Both the position numbers and the translations under genes were made by a program. The notes under the pieces were generated by a model. The model was not told the DNA's origin, searched no databases, and saw only the letters and a list, made by a program, of their open reading frames with translations. A stretch of DNA of 64,000 bases. Origin: Ascaphus truei. Lineage: Eukaryota > Chordata > Amphibia > Anura > Ascaphidae. Within the stretch, counting starts at the first letter, position 1. Each line of letters starts with the position of its first letter. Below, piece after piece: positions 1-9,809 of the stretch. The DNA lies in NCBI GenBank assembly GCA_036426205.1, contig CM071586.1, positions 12,605,224 to 12,669,223 of the forward strand, read 5' to 3'.

Positions 1-1
1 C

Positions 2-391
2 TTTTCCAACCGTGATGAAACACGCAGATTCCAGATCAAATCATTTATGTCATGTCAGACAAACTTTGTGGTGTATTTATTAAAATGCGGATGTAATTAG
101 CAATATGTGGGGTTAACTAGTAGAGCCCTAAAGATTCGCATTTTAGAACACTTGAGACTTATTAAAAACCATGATATGATGCATCCGGTATCATTACATT
201 TTAACACGTGTCCATTGGGTTCTGTAGAGACTTTACAATGTTGTGCGATTGAGCATATTGCATTACCTCCTCGCGGAGGGGATCGGATCAAGATCTTGCA
301 TCAGCGAGAGGCACATTGGATTTTTGTATTAAATACCCTACATACCCATTGGGTTCTAAATGACGGTGGCTGCTGTCTAGAGCTCGCAGAA
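2..391 (+). pseudogene. Penelope-like element GIY-YIG endonuclease fragment
   Basis: Reading frame 2 gives the C-terminal GIY-YIG endonuclease of a Penelope-like element: a VVYLLKCGC strand, then QYVGLTSRALKIRILEH, HPVSLHF, a GGDR loop and REAHWIFVLNTL. The same order of motifs appears in the copy at 18468-19055. An in-frame TAG at 98-100 interrupts the domain just before QYVG, so this copy is dead. The window begins inside the element, so the reverse transcriptase would lie to the left. The element is cut at about 362-391, where an L1 fragment on the other strand starts. Domain assignment is secure. Membership of the same PLE family as 17117-20511 is likely but not tested. Confidence 0.85.
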
Positions 392-1387
392 TCAACTACT
401 TCCTTGTACAATTGTGATGTGAGTCCCTTTGTGTCGGTCTCTGCCAGACAGAGCTTTTCGAATGATGTCAGGGGGGGGGTATGGGGCAAATTTGTTATAA
501 AATGCTCGGAGCTGGAGGTACCTAAAAAATTCTGAGTGAGGTATATCTTTTTCTTCTCTGACGTGATCAAACGTTTTAATCTTGCTATTGTAACCCTCCA
601 GATCTTTAATTCGTATATAACCTTTTTGTTTCCAAATTGATGCATCTCCCTCCAGAAGGCCAGGAGCGAACTTGGGATTGTTCCAAATTGGGGACATCGA
701 AGAATTACTCGTTGTGAGAGAGTATTTAGTCTTATTAGCCTCCCAGATAGACAACGAGTTGGTCATTGAGGAAAGCGGCATGTCAGCAGATCGTCGTGCT
801 GTTTTAGGTAGCCAAATCAAGTTGCGTATTTTTAAAGGAGTGCAGGCAGCACTCTCTAATTCCACCCACCGTTTTAAATGTGGACTGGATTGCCATTGAA
901 CAATTTGGCTTAATTGAGCCGCTTTGTAATATGAGAGCAGGCAGGGTACCGCTAGGCCCCCCGCTAGGACAGTTCTTTTCATATTTAATTTGTTGACTCT
1001 CGGTTTTTTCCCTCCCCAGATAAATTTAGAGATTGCAGACTGAAGTGAGAGCAAATCCTTCAGTCTGAGTGGCACTGGTAACGTCTGGAAAAGGTATAGG
1101 ATATGGGGGAGTAGGTTCATTTTGACGCTATGTATCCCACCTATCCAGGATATTCGTATAGAGGACCATTTATGGAGGTCAGCTATCAACGTCCGAATTA
1201 GGTTGGGGTAATTTGCATTGTAAATGTCTTTGGTGTTCTTGGCTATGTGGACTCCTAGATATTTTCTGTATTTCTGTTGCCAGTGGAAGTTAAAATTCAG
1301 TTGCAATAACTTCTCTACGTGTCTAGGGAGATTGATGTTGAGGGCTTCAGATTTAGCTTGATTTATTTTAAATTTAAGGGTTAACAC
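392..1387 (-). pseudogene. L1-type LINE ORF2 C-terminal fragment
   Basis: An open stretch of 331 codons matches the region after the reverse transcriptase of vertebrate L1 ORF2. Visible hallmarks are YLGVHIAKNTKDIYNANY, a W..IRISWIGGIHSVKMNLLPHILYLFQ block and FIWGGKKPRVNKLNMKR, followed by a GGLAVPCLLSYYKAAQLSQI segment. The endonuclease and the catalytic RT core are missing upstream and there is no poly-A tail at the low-coordinate end, so this is an internal fragment, not a normal 5'-truncated insertion. It separates PLE coding sequence (1-391) from a PLE-like 3' end with a hammerhead motif (1444-1494), so it probably inserted into that PLE or was joined by a deletion. Confidence 0.88.
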
Positions 1388-1443
1388 ATTTGCCCGTTTT
1401 CGCGGGCTTTTTAAAGTTTAAATGTCAGGCAGTCACCGCATCT

Positions 1444-1494
1444 CCCCACTCCAAGACGAAGCCCTAACCTAGAGGGTGAAACGCGTAGAGGGGG
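1444..1494 (+). ncRNA. Hammerhead-like motif, PLE 3' end (copy 1)
   Basis: After a degenerate CUGAUGA-like core (AGACGAAG) comes a possible stem II (CCCT with AGGG), then GAAA, the palindrome ACGCGT and a UA step. Flanking bases CTC and GAG could form stem I. An AATAAAG-like stretch follows at about 1528. The layout matches the motifs at 20332 and 7215. It is probably an inactive relic because the core is altered. Confidence 0.5.
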
Positions 1495-1696
1495 AGATCG
1501 CGGTGTAGCCCTTGTGTGTGGTGTTAATAAAGTTGGTTGAAGATCATCCGGGAGCTTCATTGAGTCAGTCATGCGCAGTAGCGCCGAAGTTTCTTCTCTT
1601 TCCTTAATGTGTTGATAAGACTTGGTCTACCGTGACAGGCTTATATTTACTGGTAGCAACGGTGGGATGCTGACTGAGCCTATGGTATAGTCTCCT

Positions 1697-2796
1697 GTGG
1701 GATTCTATAACATAGTGGGAGAAACTCGTAGATTGCGAGCTCTCCAGACAAGTGGTAACTTACACACACTTCACAAGAAGTACGAGATAATTCACCTTGC
1801 CCTTTGCCCATACCCCTGTGCTACACATCCCAACATGAGTAACCACTCAGGAAGGTTCAGATCCTGGGACCGAGCTCGGATCGTGGAGAGATGTGAGTGC
1901 TATGGGTTGCCGACGGACGGGCTATCGAAGACGCAACTGGAGGAGGACTTGGAGAGTCACGAAGCCAGACTGGCTCCAATGGAGGGGCCTGGCCCCTTAG
2001 CTGCTGTGGCAGCGAACACCAGTCAGCCCGGAGTGCAGGAGGTCGATCCAGCTCCAGCGCTGCAAGGATATGGGGAGGGAGCAAGTGACCACTTGAATAA
2101 TGGTGGCTTGGCGCCAGCGGGTGCAGAGGAGGTAGTCACTGCGGCTACTGGACTTTCCACCACTGGGCTCCCAGCGCTCCTGACCACATGGGAGAGAAGG
2201 CTAACGCAGCGGAGCGGATACAGATGTTGGCCACAGTGCATGGCAAAGTCCCACATCCCTACCTTGTCAACGGGGAACAGGATATTCCCTGTGTAAACCA
2301 CCACAGCTTCAGCAAGCTTGTGGATGGCACGGATGAAATAGCTGCATTTCTAAATTACTTTGGGAAGCAGTGTCTCTGATACAGGGTCCAATGTCGAGGC
2401 ATGGTGCTGAGACTGCGTCCATTGCTATCCAAGAAAGCCAAGCGAACTGTGCAGGGTATTCCATGAATGGATGCCGATAACTGCAGTCATGTAAAGTTTA
2501 TACTGCTCACCGAGTATGCCCTCACCCCAGAAGCCTACCGGGCAAGTTCCAGATTGAGGAGAAGTACCCTTGAGAATCCTATGTGGACTATGGAGCCTGA
2601 ATGGCTTTGCAGGAGACCGAGTTGGTGGAGGGGTACGGGATCACCAAGTTCCACACACCACTGGACTTGATGTTCCAGGAGCAGATACTGCAGCAGCTTC
2701 CCTCGGACGTGAGGGTATGGGTTTTTGACCACAAACAAAAAGACCGATGTGGATGCTGCGAGGATGGCAGATGAGTATGTGGCAGGGTTCTGATAA
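1697..2796 (+). pseudogene. Retrotransposon Gag N-terminal and SCAN-like capsid part, frameshifted
   Basis: The frame from 1697 encodes a Gag start. An ATG at 1834 opens MSNHSGRFRSWDRARIVERC, followed by a small SAP-like helical segment and an acidic LSKTQLEEDLESHE stretch. The frame moves at about 2190 and again around 2380-2560. The later part holds a capsid-like segment whose fragments include ETELVEGYGITKFHTPLD, FQEQILQQLPSDVRVWV and a DHKQKD block, resembling the SCAN-like capsid C-terminal domain known for Gmr1 Gag. There are several frame breaks and one TGA, so no full Gag can be made. The copy at 12746-14409 (minus strand) has the same order. Confidence 0.72.
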
Positions 2797-3726
2797 ATGA
2801 GAGCGGCTCCCAAAGATGTGGCTACCCCAGCCAAGGGAGTCAAAACCACCCCTCAGTGGATCCACAAGCCTGCAGCAGACGGCAACGCACCCAAAGCTGC
2901 AGAGTTTAGACACGAGAGGTGGTGTTTTACTTGCAACAAGATCGGACATCTCACGCCAGACTGTCCGGACCGGGACCGGTCCGGGAAACCCCATCAGGGG
3001 CAACAATCACCAGCTGCGAGGCCGTTCACCCGTGTGCGACTGGCACACACAGAGGAGCCAAGCACAGCCCTGGAGCTATCCCACATAGAGACATCCACAG
3101 GAGAGCCTACACTTGCCACCTCAGGACCAGAAGCGGATATCGGAGGACATCAGGTTGCACCAGTCAGGATGCAGCCCAACGATGTCTGGCAAAATCATCT
3201 GCAGAAGGTGACCATCAGGGACCGGCAGGCGGACGGCTTGCTGGACTCTGGTGCCACCGTGGCCCTGGTTCGCCCTGATATGGTGTGGCCAGAGGATTTG
3301 CTCCCGAGCACAGGGATGCAAGTGACCATGCCAGATGGAGGACCGTGGTCCATCCATGTAGCTCGGGTCTTTTTGGATTGGGGTGCTGGACGTGGCATGA
3401 GAGATATGGGGGTATTGCCCGGGTTAGATGCCAAGGTCCTACTTAGCAATGACCTGGGGCACGTTACCGGCATTTTTACAACTGAGCTGGCCCATGCAGC
3501 GATCACCAGAAGCCAGTCATCAAGGATCGCAGTAGATCCAGCCCCTGTCCCCTTGCATTTGGGACCTACAGTTTCAGGAGTCTCTGCGGAGACCAGACAG
3601 GTAAGCCAGATGAAGTTGCATACTGAACCTGACTTAGTGTTTCCTTTACCTGTTCCCAGTCCCCCCGACTTAGCTTCGACAGGCGGGTGGCCAGAGTTAG
3701 GTACCCAGTTTAGGGATGCGGTGTGA
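2797..3726 (+). pseudogene. Gag zinc knuckle plus aspartic protease of Gmr1-like element
   Basis: An open frame of 309 codons. Around residues 48-61 is a CCHC zinc knuckle (CFTCNKIGHLTPDC), the nucleic-acid-binding end of Gag. Around residue 150 is the retroviral-type protease signature GLLDSGATVALVRPD, and a hydrophobic GVLPGLDAKVLLSNDLG segment further on fits the second half of the protease. It continues from the broken capsid frame upstream and its stop overlaps the integrase frame by four bases. The frame itself is intact but the element is not, so it is scored as part of a dead copy. Confidence 0.8.
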
Positions 3727-3938
3727 TCAGACCCCAGCTTGAAGGGCATGAGACTTTGAGGTCCTCCGAGTCTGAGCCAGGGGACGGGACTGATTACTAC
3801 TTGTGGCACCGCGGACTCCTGTATAGAGAACAAGGGACCAAGGGCTTAGATGAGATATGGACAGGTAAACGACAGCTAGTGGTGCCCACGGAGTATAGGC
3901 AGCAATTGCTGCAGGTAGCCAATGTCACGGTAGACTAA
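3723..3938 (+). pseudogene. Integrase N-terminal stub of Gmr1-like element
   Basis: The 71-codon frame carries a GLLYRE strand and a VVPTEYRQQLLQVAN helix, the sequence that normally leads into the HHCC zinc-binding domain of Ty3/gypsy integrases. The next expected residues are replaced by a stop at the junction with an inverted leader (3939-4203). No HHCC residues or catalytic core remain. Its position right after the protease supports the protease-integrase-RT order seen in the better copy at 39303-42155. Confidence 0.65.
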
Positions 3939-4203
3939 GACTTATAGTCCATATCCCGCACATCTCTCCACGATCTGTACCCGGTTCCAGGATCGGAAAC
4001 TTCCTAAGCGGTTACTCATGGTGCTATCGGGGTATGGGCAATGGGGACAGTGAAATATCTTGTGCTCTTTAGAAGTGTGTGTAAATTGCCACTTGTCTGG
4101 GGAGCTCGCAAGCCATGAGGTCCCCCACTATACTACATAATCCCGCAGGAGACTATAGCATAGGCTCAATCAGTATTCCACCCCTGACACAAGTAAATAA
4201 GCC
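3939..4203 (-). mobile_element. Inverted leader and gag start of the same Gmr1-like family
   Basis: Read on the minus strand this is LTR junction, leader and the first codons of Gag: the segment at 3960-4020 corresponds to the MSN..FRSW..IVERC start seen at 1834, with substitutions. It meets copy 1 tail to head, so 1605-3938 and 3939-5555 form opposed pieces of one family. This could be a second insertion in opposite orientation or an inversion. Confidence 0.7.
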
Positions 4204-5555
4204 TGTCACGGTAGACTAATACTTGCAAACAATTTTATATTTTTGGGATTCTTGATTGAGCATTACAAGGCGGGCAAAATAAATTGTCATTTATTTATTT
4301 GCAGGCAAACACACGAAAACCTCAGAATACACTTAATAATCACTTACTGGGAAGGGGAAACAAAATAAATTGTTCATTGAACGAAAGATGAAGAAATAAA
4401 GTCTTTGGGTTACAATACTTTTGGCTTGGGCGCAACTTGCCTGCCCGCTATCTCGGCCAAATGTAAAAAGTTTGTTCTGGTTCATTGGGGTTTGTTCCTG
4501 GATCCCCAGCGCTAACGAATTCCTGAAGTAGGGGTAAATCCTTGGTTACGATGTTTTAACCCCTTGTGTTCCGGAACCGCTGCCGCTGTACTTGGACAGG
4601 ATCTTGAGCCACGCTTGAAGAAATCATGAATCACACCGGGGATAGCTCAGCAGGCAGGTTTATAAGGTTTACAGTCCTATCCCCTCCATGGGAACATTTA
4701 ACCCACCAATCCCCGATTTGCCCGGAGTTTGCAGAAGTGCCAAAAAGGGCTTTCTGGTTTGCAAAACTCATGTGTTAGCCTGACACCTAGGCGGTTTACC
4801 ATACTGGGGTCCACCCCTTACCTGGTGATGCTCAGGCTGGGGTTTGGTCAAAAAGTGTGAATGGCCCATGTTGAGTACCGGTATCTGGCACTCAGCAACA
4901 TCCCGGCCACTTTCACACTTTGGATCTCTGAGGCTTTTCAACTCCGGACTTCACTAGATGCTAAGGCGCCCACTTTGCATGGTGCCTTTGAAGTACGGAG
5001 TTGAGAAATCCCTCAGTTCCTTCACCCTTAGCATATTTGCATTGCTAAAGGATTTTTTGTGGGCTTACAGAAAGCGTCTTCCTGTCTGTACATTTAAAAC
5101 CTTACAGTACAACACAGTTTATTAAAACAATATGTTCTGCTTGTTCAACTTCTGTACATTTCATATTTGGGTTCATGGTTTCTTTATCCCGAGCTGCACT
5201 CCAAAAATCAGAGTGCTAGCTCTCTCCGTTCGCAAGCTAGCTTACTTAATTGAAGGGGCTTTGCTGTGGTTTCTGTGGTTAACCTAGTTCCCACATCAAT
5301 ATACTTTCCCCCTTTCAAGTTTTGAAGCTAACAAGGCAACGGATACATTTTGTCAGAAACCACTTCAGTTAAAACCGCAAACCACTTATTCAATTAACCT
5401 TGCGGTTGCGAGGTCGAGAGCTCAGAAATGGATACCCATACATGCAACACGACCACCCGTACATAGCCAAGCGTCTTCAATCAGCACTTGGTTTAGCGCT
5501 CACAGTGCCATCTTGTGTCTGAAAACCAATTGGCACAGTTTGTATTTATTCCCAT
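4204..5555 (-). mobile_element. Long LTR of Gmr1-like family, truncated
   Basis: In plus orientation it begins TGTCACGGTAGAC and follows the LTR at 14426-16805 block by block: an ATAAATTG..ATTTATTT stretch, ACACTTAATAA..CACTTACTGGG, the CAACTCCGGACTTC and GTACGGAG..GAGAAATCCCTCAGTTC blocks, and CCAATTGGCACAGTTT near 5530. The far end is lost where a PLE fragment begins at about 5555. No coding capacity was seen. Confidence 0.75.
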
Positions 5556-5565
5556 TACTAGTCAG

Positions 5566-5836
5566 GGAATGAGCTGCAAGAATACAAGAGCATATTGGAT
5601 TAATTAGGAGAAGGGATATGCAACATCCAGTATCCAAACATTTTTGCGAATGTAGAAATGGGGGCCTTGGTAACTTCAATTTCCTGGGGATTGATCGAGT
5701 CATAGCTAAAGAACGAGGGGGAAATCTGACCAATCTCTTGGACTGTAGAGAGTCCAAATGGATATTCCTGTTAAAAACTAGATCACCCGATGATATGAAC
5801 ATTGAATGGAATCTGGGTAATTTCCTTAAAGATTAA
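5566..5836 (+). pseudogene. PLE GIY-YIG endonuclease C-terminal fragment
   Basis: The frame gives ARIQEHIGLIRRRD, MQHPVSKHF, a C.C..GGLGNFNFLGID block, ERGGNLTNLLDCRESKWIF and a closing D.NIEWNL, which is the second half of the GIY-YIG endonuclease of Penelope-like elements. The catalytic GIY and YIG strands are absent, so the copy is 5'-truncated and inactive. Its differences from the domains at 18468 and 29388 suggest a third PLE family. Confidence 0.8.
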
Positions 5837-6191
5837 AACATTGAATTTTCTCTCATTCTGTTCTCCTATTCTTTTATCAGGTGCCCCTTATCCTTGTAGG
5901 GTCTATCCTTATATTTTAGGTATAAACGTAGTAAGAGATCCCTTGCATGCTTGTTCTCAATTGTGCTAAATTGTGCTAAAGATTTATATTGTCATATACC
6001 AACTATGTACTTTTTGATTGATTAAGTTCTTTTGCTTAAATTTCTGCCGAAAAAGGTGGCCACACATACGCCCCTCTGATTTGGGATAAAATAGGGTGCT
6101 GAATATATATCTGAGTGCCATACTGTCACATATGTCCCTAGGATTTGGGATATATCATTGTGCTGAATTTATATACAAACTCAGGCGATGC
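5837..6191 (+). other. PLE 3' flank, non-coding
   Basis: AT-rich sequence following the endonuclease fragment. It contains a tandem GTGCTAAATTGTGCTAAA at about 5963 and two similar GGATTTGGGATA..GTGCTGAAT segments at 6075 and 6132. No gene is visible. It is the insertion target of the 6206-9077 element. Confidence 0.4.
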
Positions 6192-6211
6192 ATTATCACA
6201 TTTGTGAGCTT

Positions 6212-6550
6212 CTACGGGTGGAGTAGACAGCACTCACTTATTATATATAGGAAATGCAGGGTGCCACCGGGACCAGGAGGACCCAAATTCCCCCCCAAAC
6301 TACTGATAAATAACAGGGGGATCCCAGCATGTAACTCCAAGCTTATCTTATGTTTTAGCATCTTTTCTAGACCTTTCAGGACATCCGAAGGGTTATTTTC
6401 AGCGAGAAAATCCCTATTCCCCAAACATAGAGTGGCAATCCTAGTTGCATCAAGGTCTGTGTATGCAAAAGTGTTGGCACTAACGGATGGGACTGTGATG
6501 TCCTGTGACTGCGACATAAGGTCCAAATGGTACGGGTGCACGTCTACCAA
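6212..6550 (-). CDS. Unidentified 112-codon ORF inside the inverted-repeat element
   Basis: An open frame without recognisable domain, lying between the two direct copies at 6206 and 6565. It includes TDLDATRIATLCLGNRDFL and HAGIPLLFIS segments and a GPPGPGG turn. The end overlaps the repeated 125-bp segment. It could be a fragment of a transposon protein or chance. I do not recognise it. Confidence 0.25.
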   Translation of the reverse strand: MVDVHPYHLDLMSQSQDITVPSVSANTFAYTDLDATRIATLCLGNRDFLAENNPSDVLKGLEKMLKHKISLELHAGIPLLFISSLGGNLGPPGPGGTLHFLYIISECCLLHP

Positions 6551-6655
6551 TTGGGTAAATCAATGAGCTTCTACGGGTGGAGTAGACAGCACTCACGTAT
6601 TATATATAGGAAATGCAGGGTGCCACCGAGACCAGAAGGACCCAAAACTACTAAT

Positions 6656-7020
6656 AAATAACAAGGGAGTCCCAGCACTCTCTGAACAAGAGAAATGGTG
6701 ACACTATGGATTATGTCAATAGTATAGTAAATTTAATGTAAATACAAGATAATACTTGGAGTGATACGGCGCAAAGCAAACACACTAAAGATGCATATAA
6801 ATTATAGGGGGTGCTAAACACAGGGACAAGGGGTGACAAAAGACACAGAAAGGGGGGGGAAACAAAACTAACAGGGGGAGGGTAATCAGGGGGCAACGTT
6901 TTGGGGGGGAGACCCCTTCCTCAGGCCTGTTCCCCCAGGTCTGAAAAGACCACGAGGTACTTCCCTTGACCCTTTACACCACAGTGACCAGAGCAGCACC
7001 CAAAACATACAAAGCAAATG
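6656..7020 (+). repeat. Left arm of 370-bp inverted repeat
   Basis: Runs from AATAACAAGGGAGTCCCAGC to ACATACAAAGCA and is matched in reverse complement by 8705-9077, with scattered substitutions and small indels in C and G runs. The arms are far apart (about 1.7 kb, or about 0.6 kb without the nested element). Confidence 0.85.
6889..6928 (-). ncRNA. Hammerhead-like motif in left inverted arm
   Basis: On the minus strand: GGCCTGAGGAAG (a CUGAUGA variant), stem II GGGG with CCCC closing a TCT loop, then AAAACGTTGCC, where AACGTT is a palindrome and GGGC/GCCC can form stem I. The GAAA position reads AAAA here, so this copy is probably inactive. Confidence 0.5.
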
Positions 7021-7214
7021 CAAAATAGAATGCTCAAATAGGCACAGTCCTGAGTGCATCAGAGTAAATCTAGTAGGGAAATCAAACCATCCGGTATAAT
7101 GGGCAAAATAGAAGAAATCTCGGCGGTCACTGCAAACGTAGGAACTCAGCCACGGACGAATTTAAAATCAATATTTATTCAAATCTTGGTGCTGGACATC
7201 ACAGAGATTCACAT

Positions 7215-7255
7215 CCTCTGACGCGTTTCATTCCGTTAGGAACTTTATCAAAGAG
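7215..7255 (-). ncRNA. Hammerhead-like motif with strong stem II
   Basis: Minus strand: CTCT, core TTGATAAAG, stem II TTCC-TAAC-GGAA, then TGAAACGCGTC and AGAG. CTCT and AGAG pair as stem I, and ACGCGT after GAA is palindromic, with UC at the expected cleavage step. The core differs from CUGAUGA by one to two bases. It is among the best-paired copies here. Confidence 0.6.
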
Positions 7256-7557
7256 TACAATGAATCTGTTCACAGGTATCTTAAGTAGGCAGGTTCCTGT
7301 CTCCAATTGGCTGGATATTTAATTAAATCAGTTGAAAGCCATTTGTAAATTACTGATTATAATTGAGCCCTTATGTGGAGACGAATCCTGTCTACAAGGA
7401 TATATTGTGAATATACAACAAACATACAACAAAAAAGTGATGACAAAAATCAATATACAAATGGTTAATAACAAATTAAAAACAAAGCCAAGTAATGTGC
7501 AGCAACCCAAATATAAAATATGTTAATAATTCTTTTGCACTTGGAAGACATAATTAG

Positions 7558-7687
7558 ATTTATGGAAGGAAAAATGATAATAAATATATATATAAATCCC
7601 AATTTATATATATATTTATTATCATTTTTCCTTCCATAAAGGGATTTATATATATATTTATTATCATTTTTCCTTCCATAAATCCCT
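7558..7687. repeat. Large palindrome with duplicated arm
   Basis: A block containing TTTATGGAAGGAAAAATGAT and an ATAATAAATATATATATA tract is followed by its inverse complement, and then by a second direct copy of the inverse arm joined by AAAGGGATT. One left arm of about 40 bases can therefore pair with either of two right arms. It is able to form a cruciform or, as RNA, alternative hairpins. Confidence 0.85.
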
Positions 7688-8704
7688 GCACTACGGAGCA
7701 GACGCCACGATACCTCCTCCCCTTGCAGTCGCGGGGATAGCCGGCATTCGTGACGCGTCCTGTGGAACCCTCCCGGACTCACCAGGCTGGCGACGGCGAT
7801 GATGTCATTCTGAAGCGCCGCACATGCGGAGTAACGCCGGGAGTTCAACGGAGCAAGCAGTGAAGACACCAGGCGGGTTAAGGGCAGCAGGCATCGGTTG
7901 GCTTATCCGTGAGTACAGGAGAGGAGTTTCTAAACAAAGCTCCTCATCCGGTCTCCTTACCAACCCCTGCACAACGGGCCCCCCCCCTAAGGTTTATAAG
8001 TCTGCATTATTGTTGCTTCATTTATATACTTAACGCCTTATATATTGATTGCAGTGGGATCGCTTCCTTTTTTCCTCCAAGTTTCAAAGCAACCAAGGTT
8101 TACTACTTGACCCATATCTAGACATATACACTTTCTAGAGCACCGAACATCGTGGGGTTCACTCCCCTTATTCTATAGACATCCGGTATAATGACCAAGT
8201 CTCTCTTCCCCCCTGACGTGCTGCTGACTGCTGCTGTACACCTGAGAAAATAAAGGGTACCTCACAATGATGTCATCAGGATGTTCCTACGGGCTCCATT
8301 GCGCAAGCTGATGAGTAAATCCTCTCAGCTGGTGTGTTGGGGAGACGTTTCTCTACCTGCAGCGCGTCACCAAATGTAAGGGTACGCTCTTGCTTTAGTC
8401 CTGGGCATGCGCCGTGAGATCCAACCTACATCTGGCAGTCCCATACTGCCGCAGTCCAGTGCGCCTGCGTCATGCCCAATAGCCACAGCTACATGTCGCA
8501 GAGACAGTAACAGCCACCGAGAGAGTGAAGAGGAGCCGTCAGACAGGGGGAGCCCATGCGCATGCGTCGTTAATGAAATCTGGAGTGTCCAAGTGGAAGG
8601 CTGGTGGAACTGCATCCTTCTGTCTGCTCGTGAAGTGAAGCAGCCATTCCTGAGGTTGCAGTCATGTGTGCACAAAAGCAGTGCTTGTAAATGGTAATGC
8701 GTGT

Positions 8705-9077
8705 CTCCATTTTATATGCTTTGTATGTTTTGAGTGCTGCTCTGGTCACTGGGGTGTAAAGGGTCAAGGGAAGTACCTTGTGGTCTTTTCAGACCTGAGG
8801 GAATGGGCCTGAGGAAGGGGTCTCCCCCAGAAATGTTGCCCCCCTGATTACCCTCCCCGTTAGTTTTGTTTCCCCCCCCACTTTCCGTTTCTTTTGTCAC
8901 CCCATGTCCCTGTGTTTAGCACCCCCTATAATTTATATGCATCTTTATAGTGTTTGCTTTGCGCCATATCACTCCAAGCATTATCTTGTATTTACATTAA
9001 ATTTACTATACTATTGGCATAATCCATAGTGTCACCATTTCTCTTAGTCAGAGAGTGCTGGGACTCCCCTGTTATTT
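8705..9077 (-). repeat. Right arm of 370-bp inverted repeat
   Basis: Reverse-complement partner of 6656-7020, ending at the 14-bp duplication ATTATCACATTTGT (9078-9091). Confidence 0.85.
8804..8844 (+). ncRNA. Hammerhead-like motif in right inverted arm
   Basis: GGGC, core CTGAGGAAG, stem II GGGG-TCT-CCCC, then CAGAAATGTTGCCC. GAAA is kept, and GGGC and GCCC can form stem I. The loop AUGUU is one base from the AACGTT palindrome of the left arm. The two arm motifs point outward. Confidence 0.55.
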
Positions 9078-9091
9078 ATTATCACATTTGT

Positions 9092-9809
9092 ATTAGAGAA
9101 CTTGGTTTGAAAAAATGATTTTCGTTTCCTTTTCCTCTTTTTATGCTTCCTCTACGTCTCTCCTTATTTGCTGTCTAGGTTTCTCCCTATTTGTAAATCA
9201 GTTACATAATGTAATATGGTACTGTCCGTATGAACTATATAATATGTGAGGAGGATTTGTCCTGAGTGGAACATGTGTATCAACATATGGTTCACTAGAC
9301 TTGGTCTACCATGACACTCACTTTCCTTCCCGGGCTGTGCTGAAGTAGGGTACCCTATTGGTGAGTGTCGGTTACATTTCCAAGGGCTAAAGGAGGAAAA
9401 GATTGATTCACATACACTATCCTGTTGTAAAGAAAACCTATCCCATTTCCATAGAGGAAAAAAAGTTCCGAAAACAAAAGCATAAGGAAAACAAATGTTT
9501 ATGAGAGATTGAAAGCAAAACATGGAACACAACATTTTTCTTGTTTGATCACTACAATAACTTCCCAAACATTTCCTGAAGAAGGAAAATCTCTGGGACT
9601 TGAAACAAATTACTGATAGGGTAACACTTTTTTTGTTATCAGAGTAGAAGTGTCCCTAAATGTTACTGTGTAAAAAAAGTAAATGAATGATCATTAACTA
9701 TAATGACAGTTCTACATAGATTATAACATTTTAGTTTACATTGCTTTCACAATCTAATATCTACATTTCTCTAGGACTAACCCAGCATCTACAACTTAGA
9801 GATCAAAAC
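9092..9809. other. Non-coding spacer with LTR-end and weak hammerhead relics
   Basis: No gene seen. At 9299-9317 a GACTTGGTCTACCATGACA block equals the LTR end found at 1620-1637. At 9575-9615 CCTGAAGAAG, a possible AAG/CTT stem and TTGAAAC give a weak hammerhead-like pattern. Confidence 0.35.

Larger units (their letters stand above)
1605..3938 (+). mobile_element. Gmr1-like Ty3/gypsy retrotransposon, copy 1, truncated
   Basis: Starts with the last part of an LTR ending in GGTCTACCGTGACA (1624-1637), as in the full LTR at 14426-16805 on the other strand. Then come a leader and broken gag, a zinc knuckle and aspartic protease, and the first part of an integrase. Protease is followed directly by integrase, which is the Gmr1-type gene order (integrase before reverse transcriptase). 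The element stops inside the integrase N-terminus at 3938 and abuts an inverted copy of its own leader. Confidence 0.75.
7102..8179 (-). mobile_element. Nested 1.08 kb non-autonomous hammerhead element
   Basis: An exact 14-bp duplication CATCCGGTATAATG flanks it (7088-7101 and 8180-8193). On the minus strand it holds a well-formed hammerhead-like motif (7215-7255) near its end. A large palindrome sits at 7558-7687 and a GC-richer stretch follows. No coding sequence of note. The exact duplication and its length match the other PLE-like insertions here, so I read it as a short PLE relative inserted into the older 6206-9077 element. Confidence 0.72.
6206..9077. mobile_element. Inverted-repeat hammerhead element with 14-bp target duplication
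   Basis: The element is bounded by an exact 14-bp duplication ATTATCACATTTGT at 6192-6205 and 9078-9091. Its arms, 6656-7020 and 8705-9077, are inverted copies about 370 bp long with a hammerhead-like motif in each. At the left end a segment of about 125 bp is present twice in direct order (6206 and 6565, beginning GAGCTTCTACGGG). No reverse transcriptase or endonuclease is seen, so it is probably a non-autonomous PLE derivative or paired terminal repeats left after loss of the coding part. A second element (7102-8193) is nested in the centre. Confidence 0.7.
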
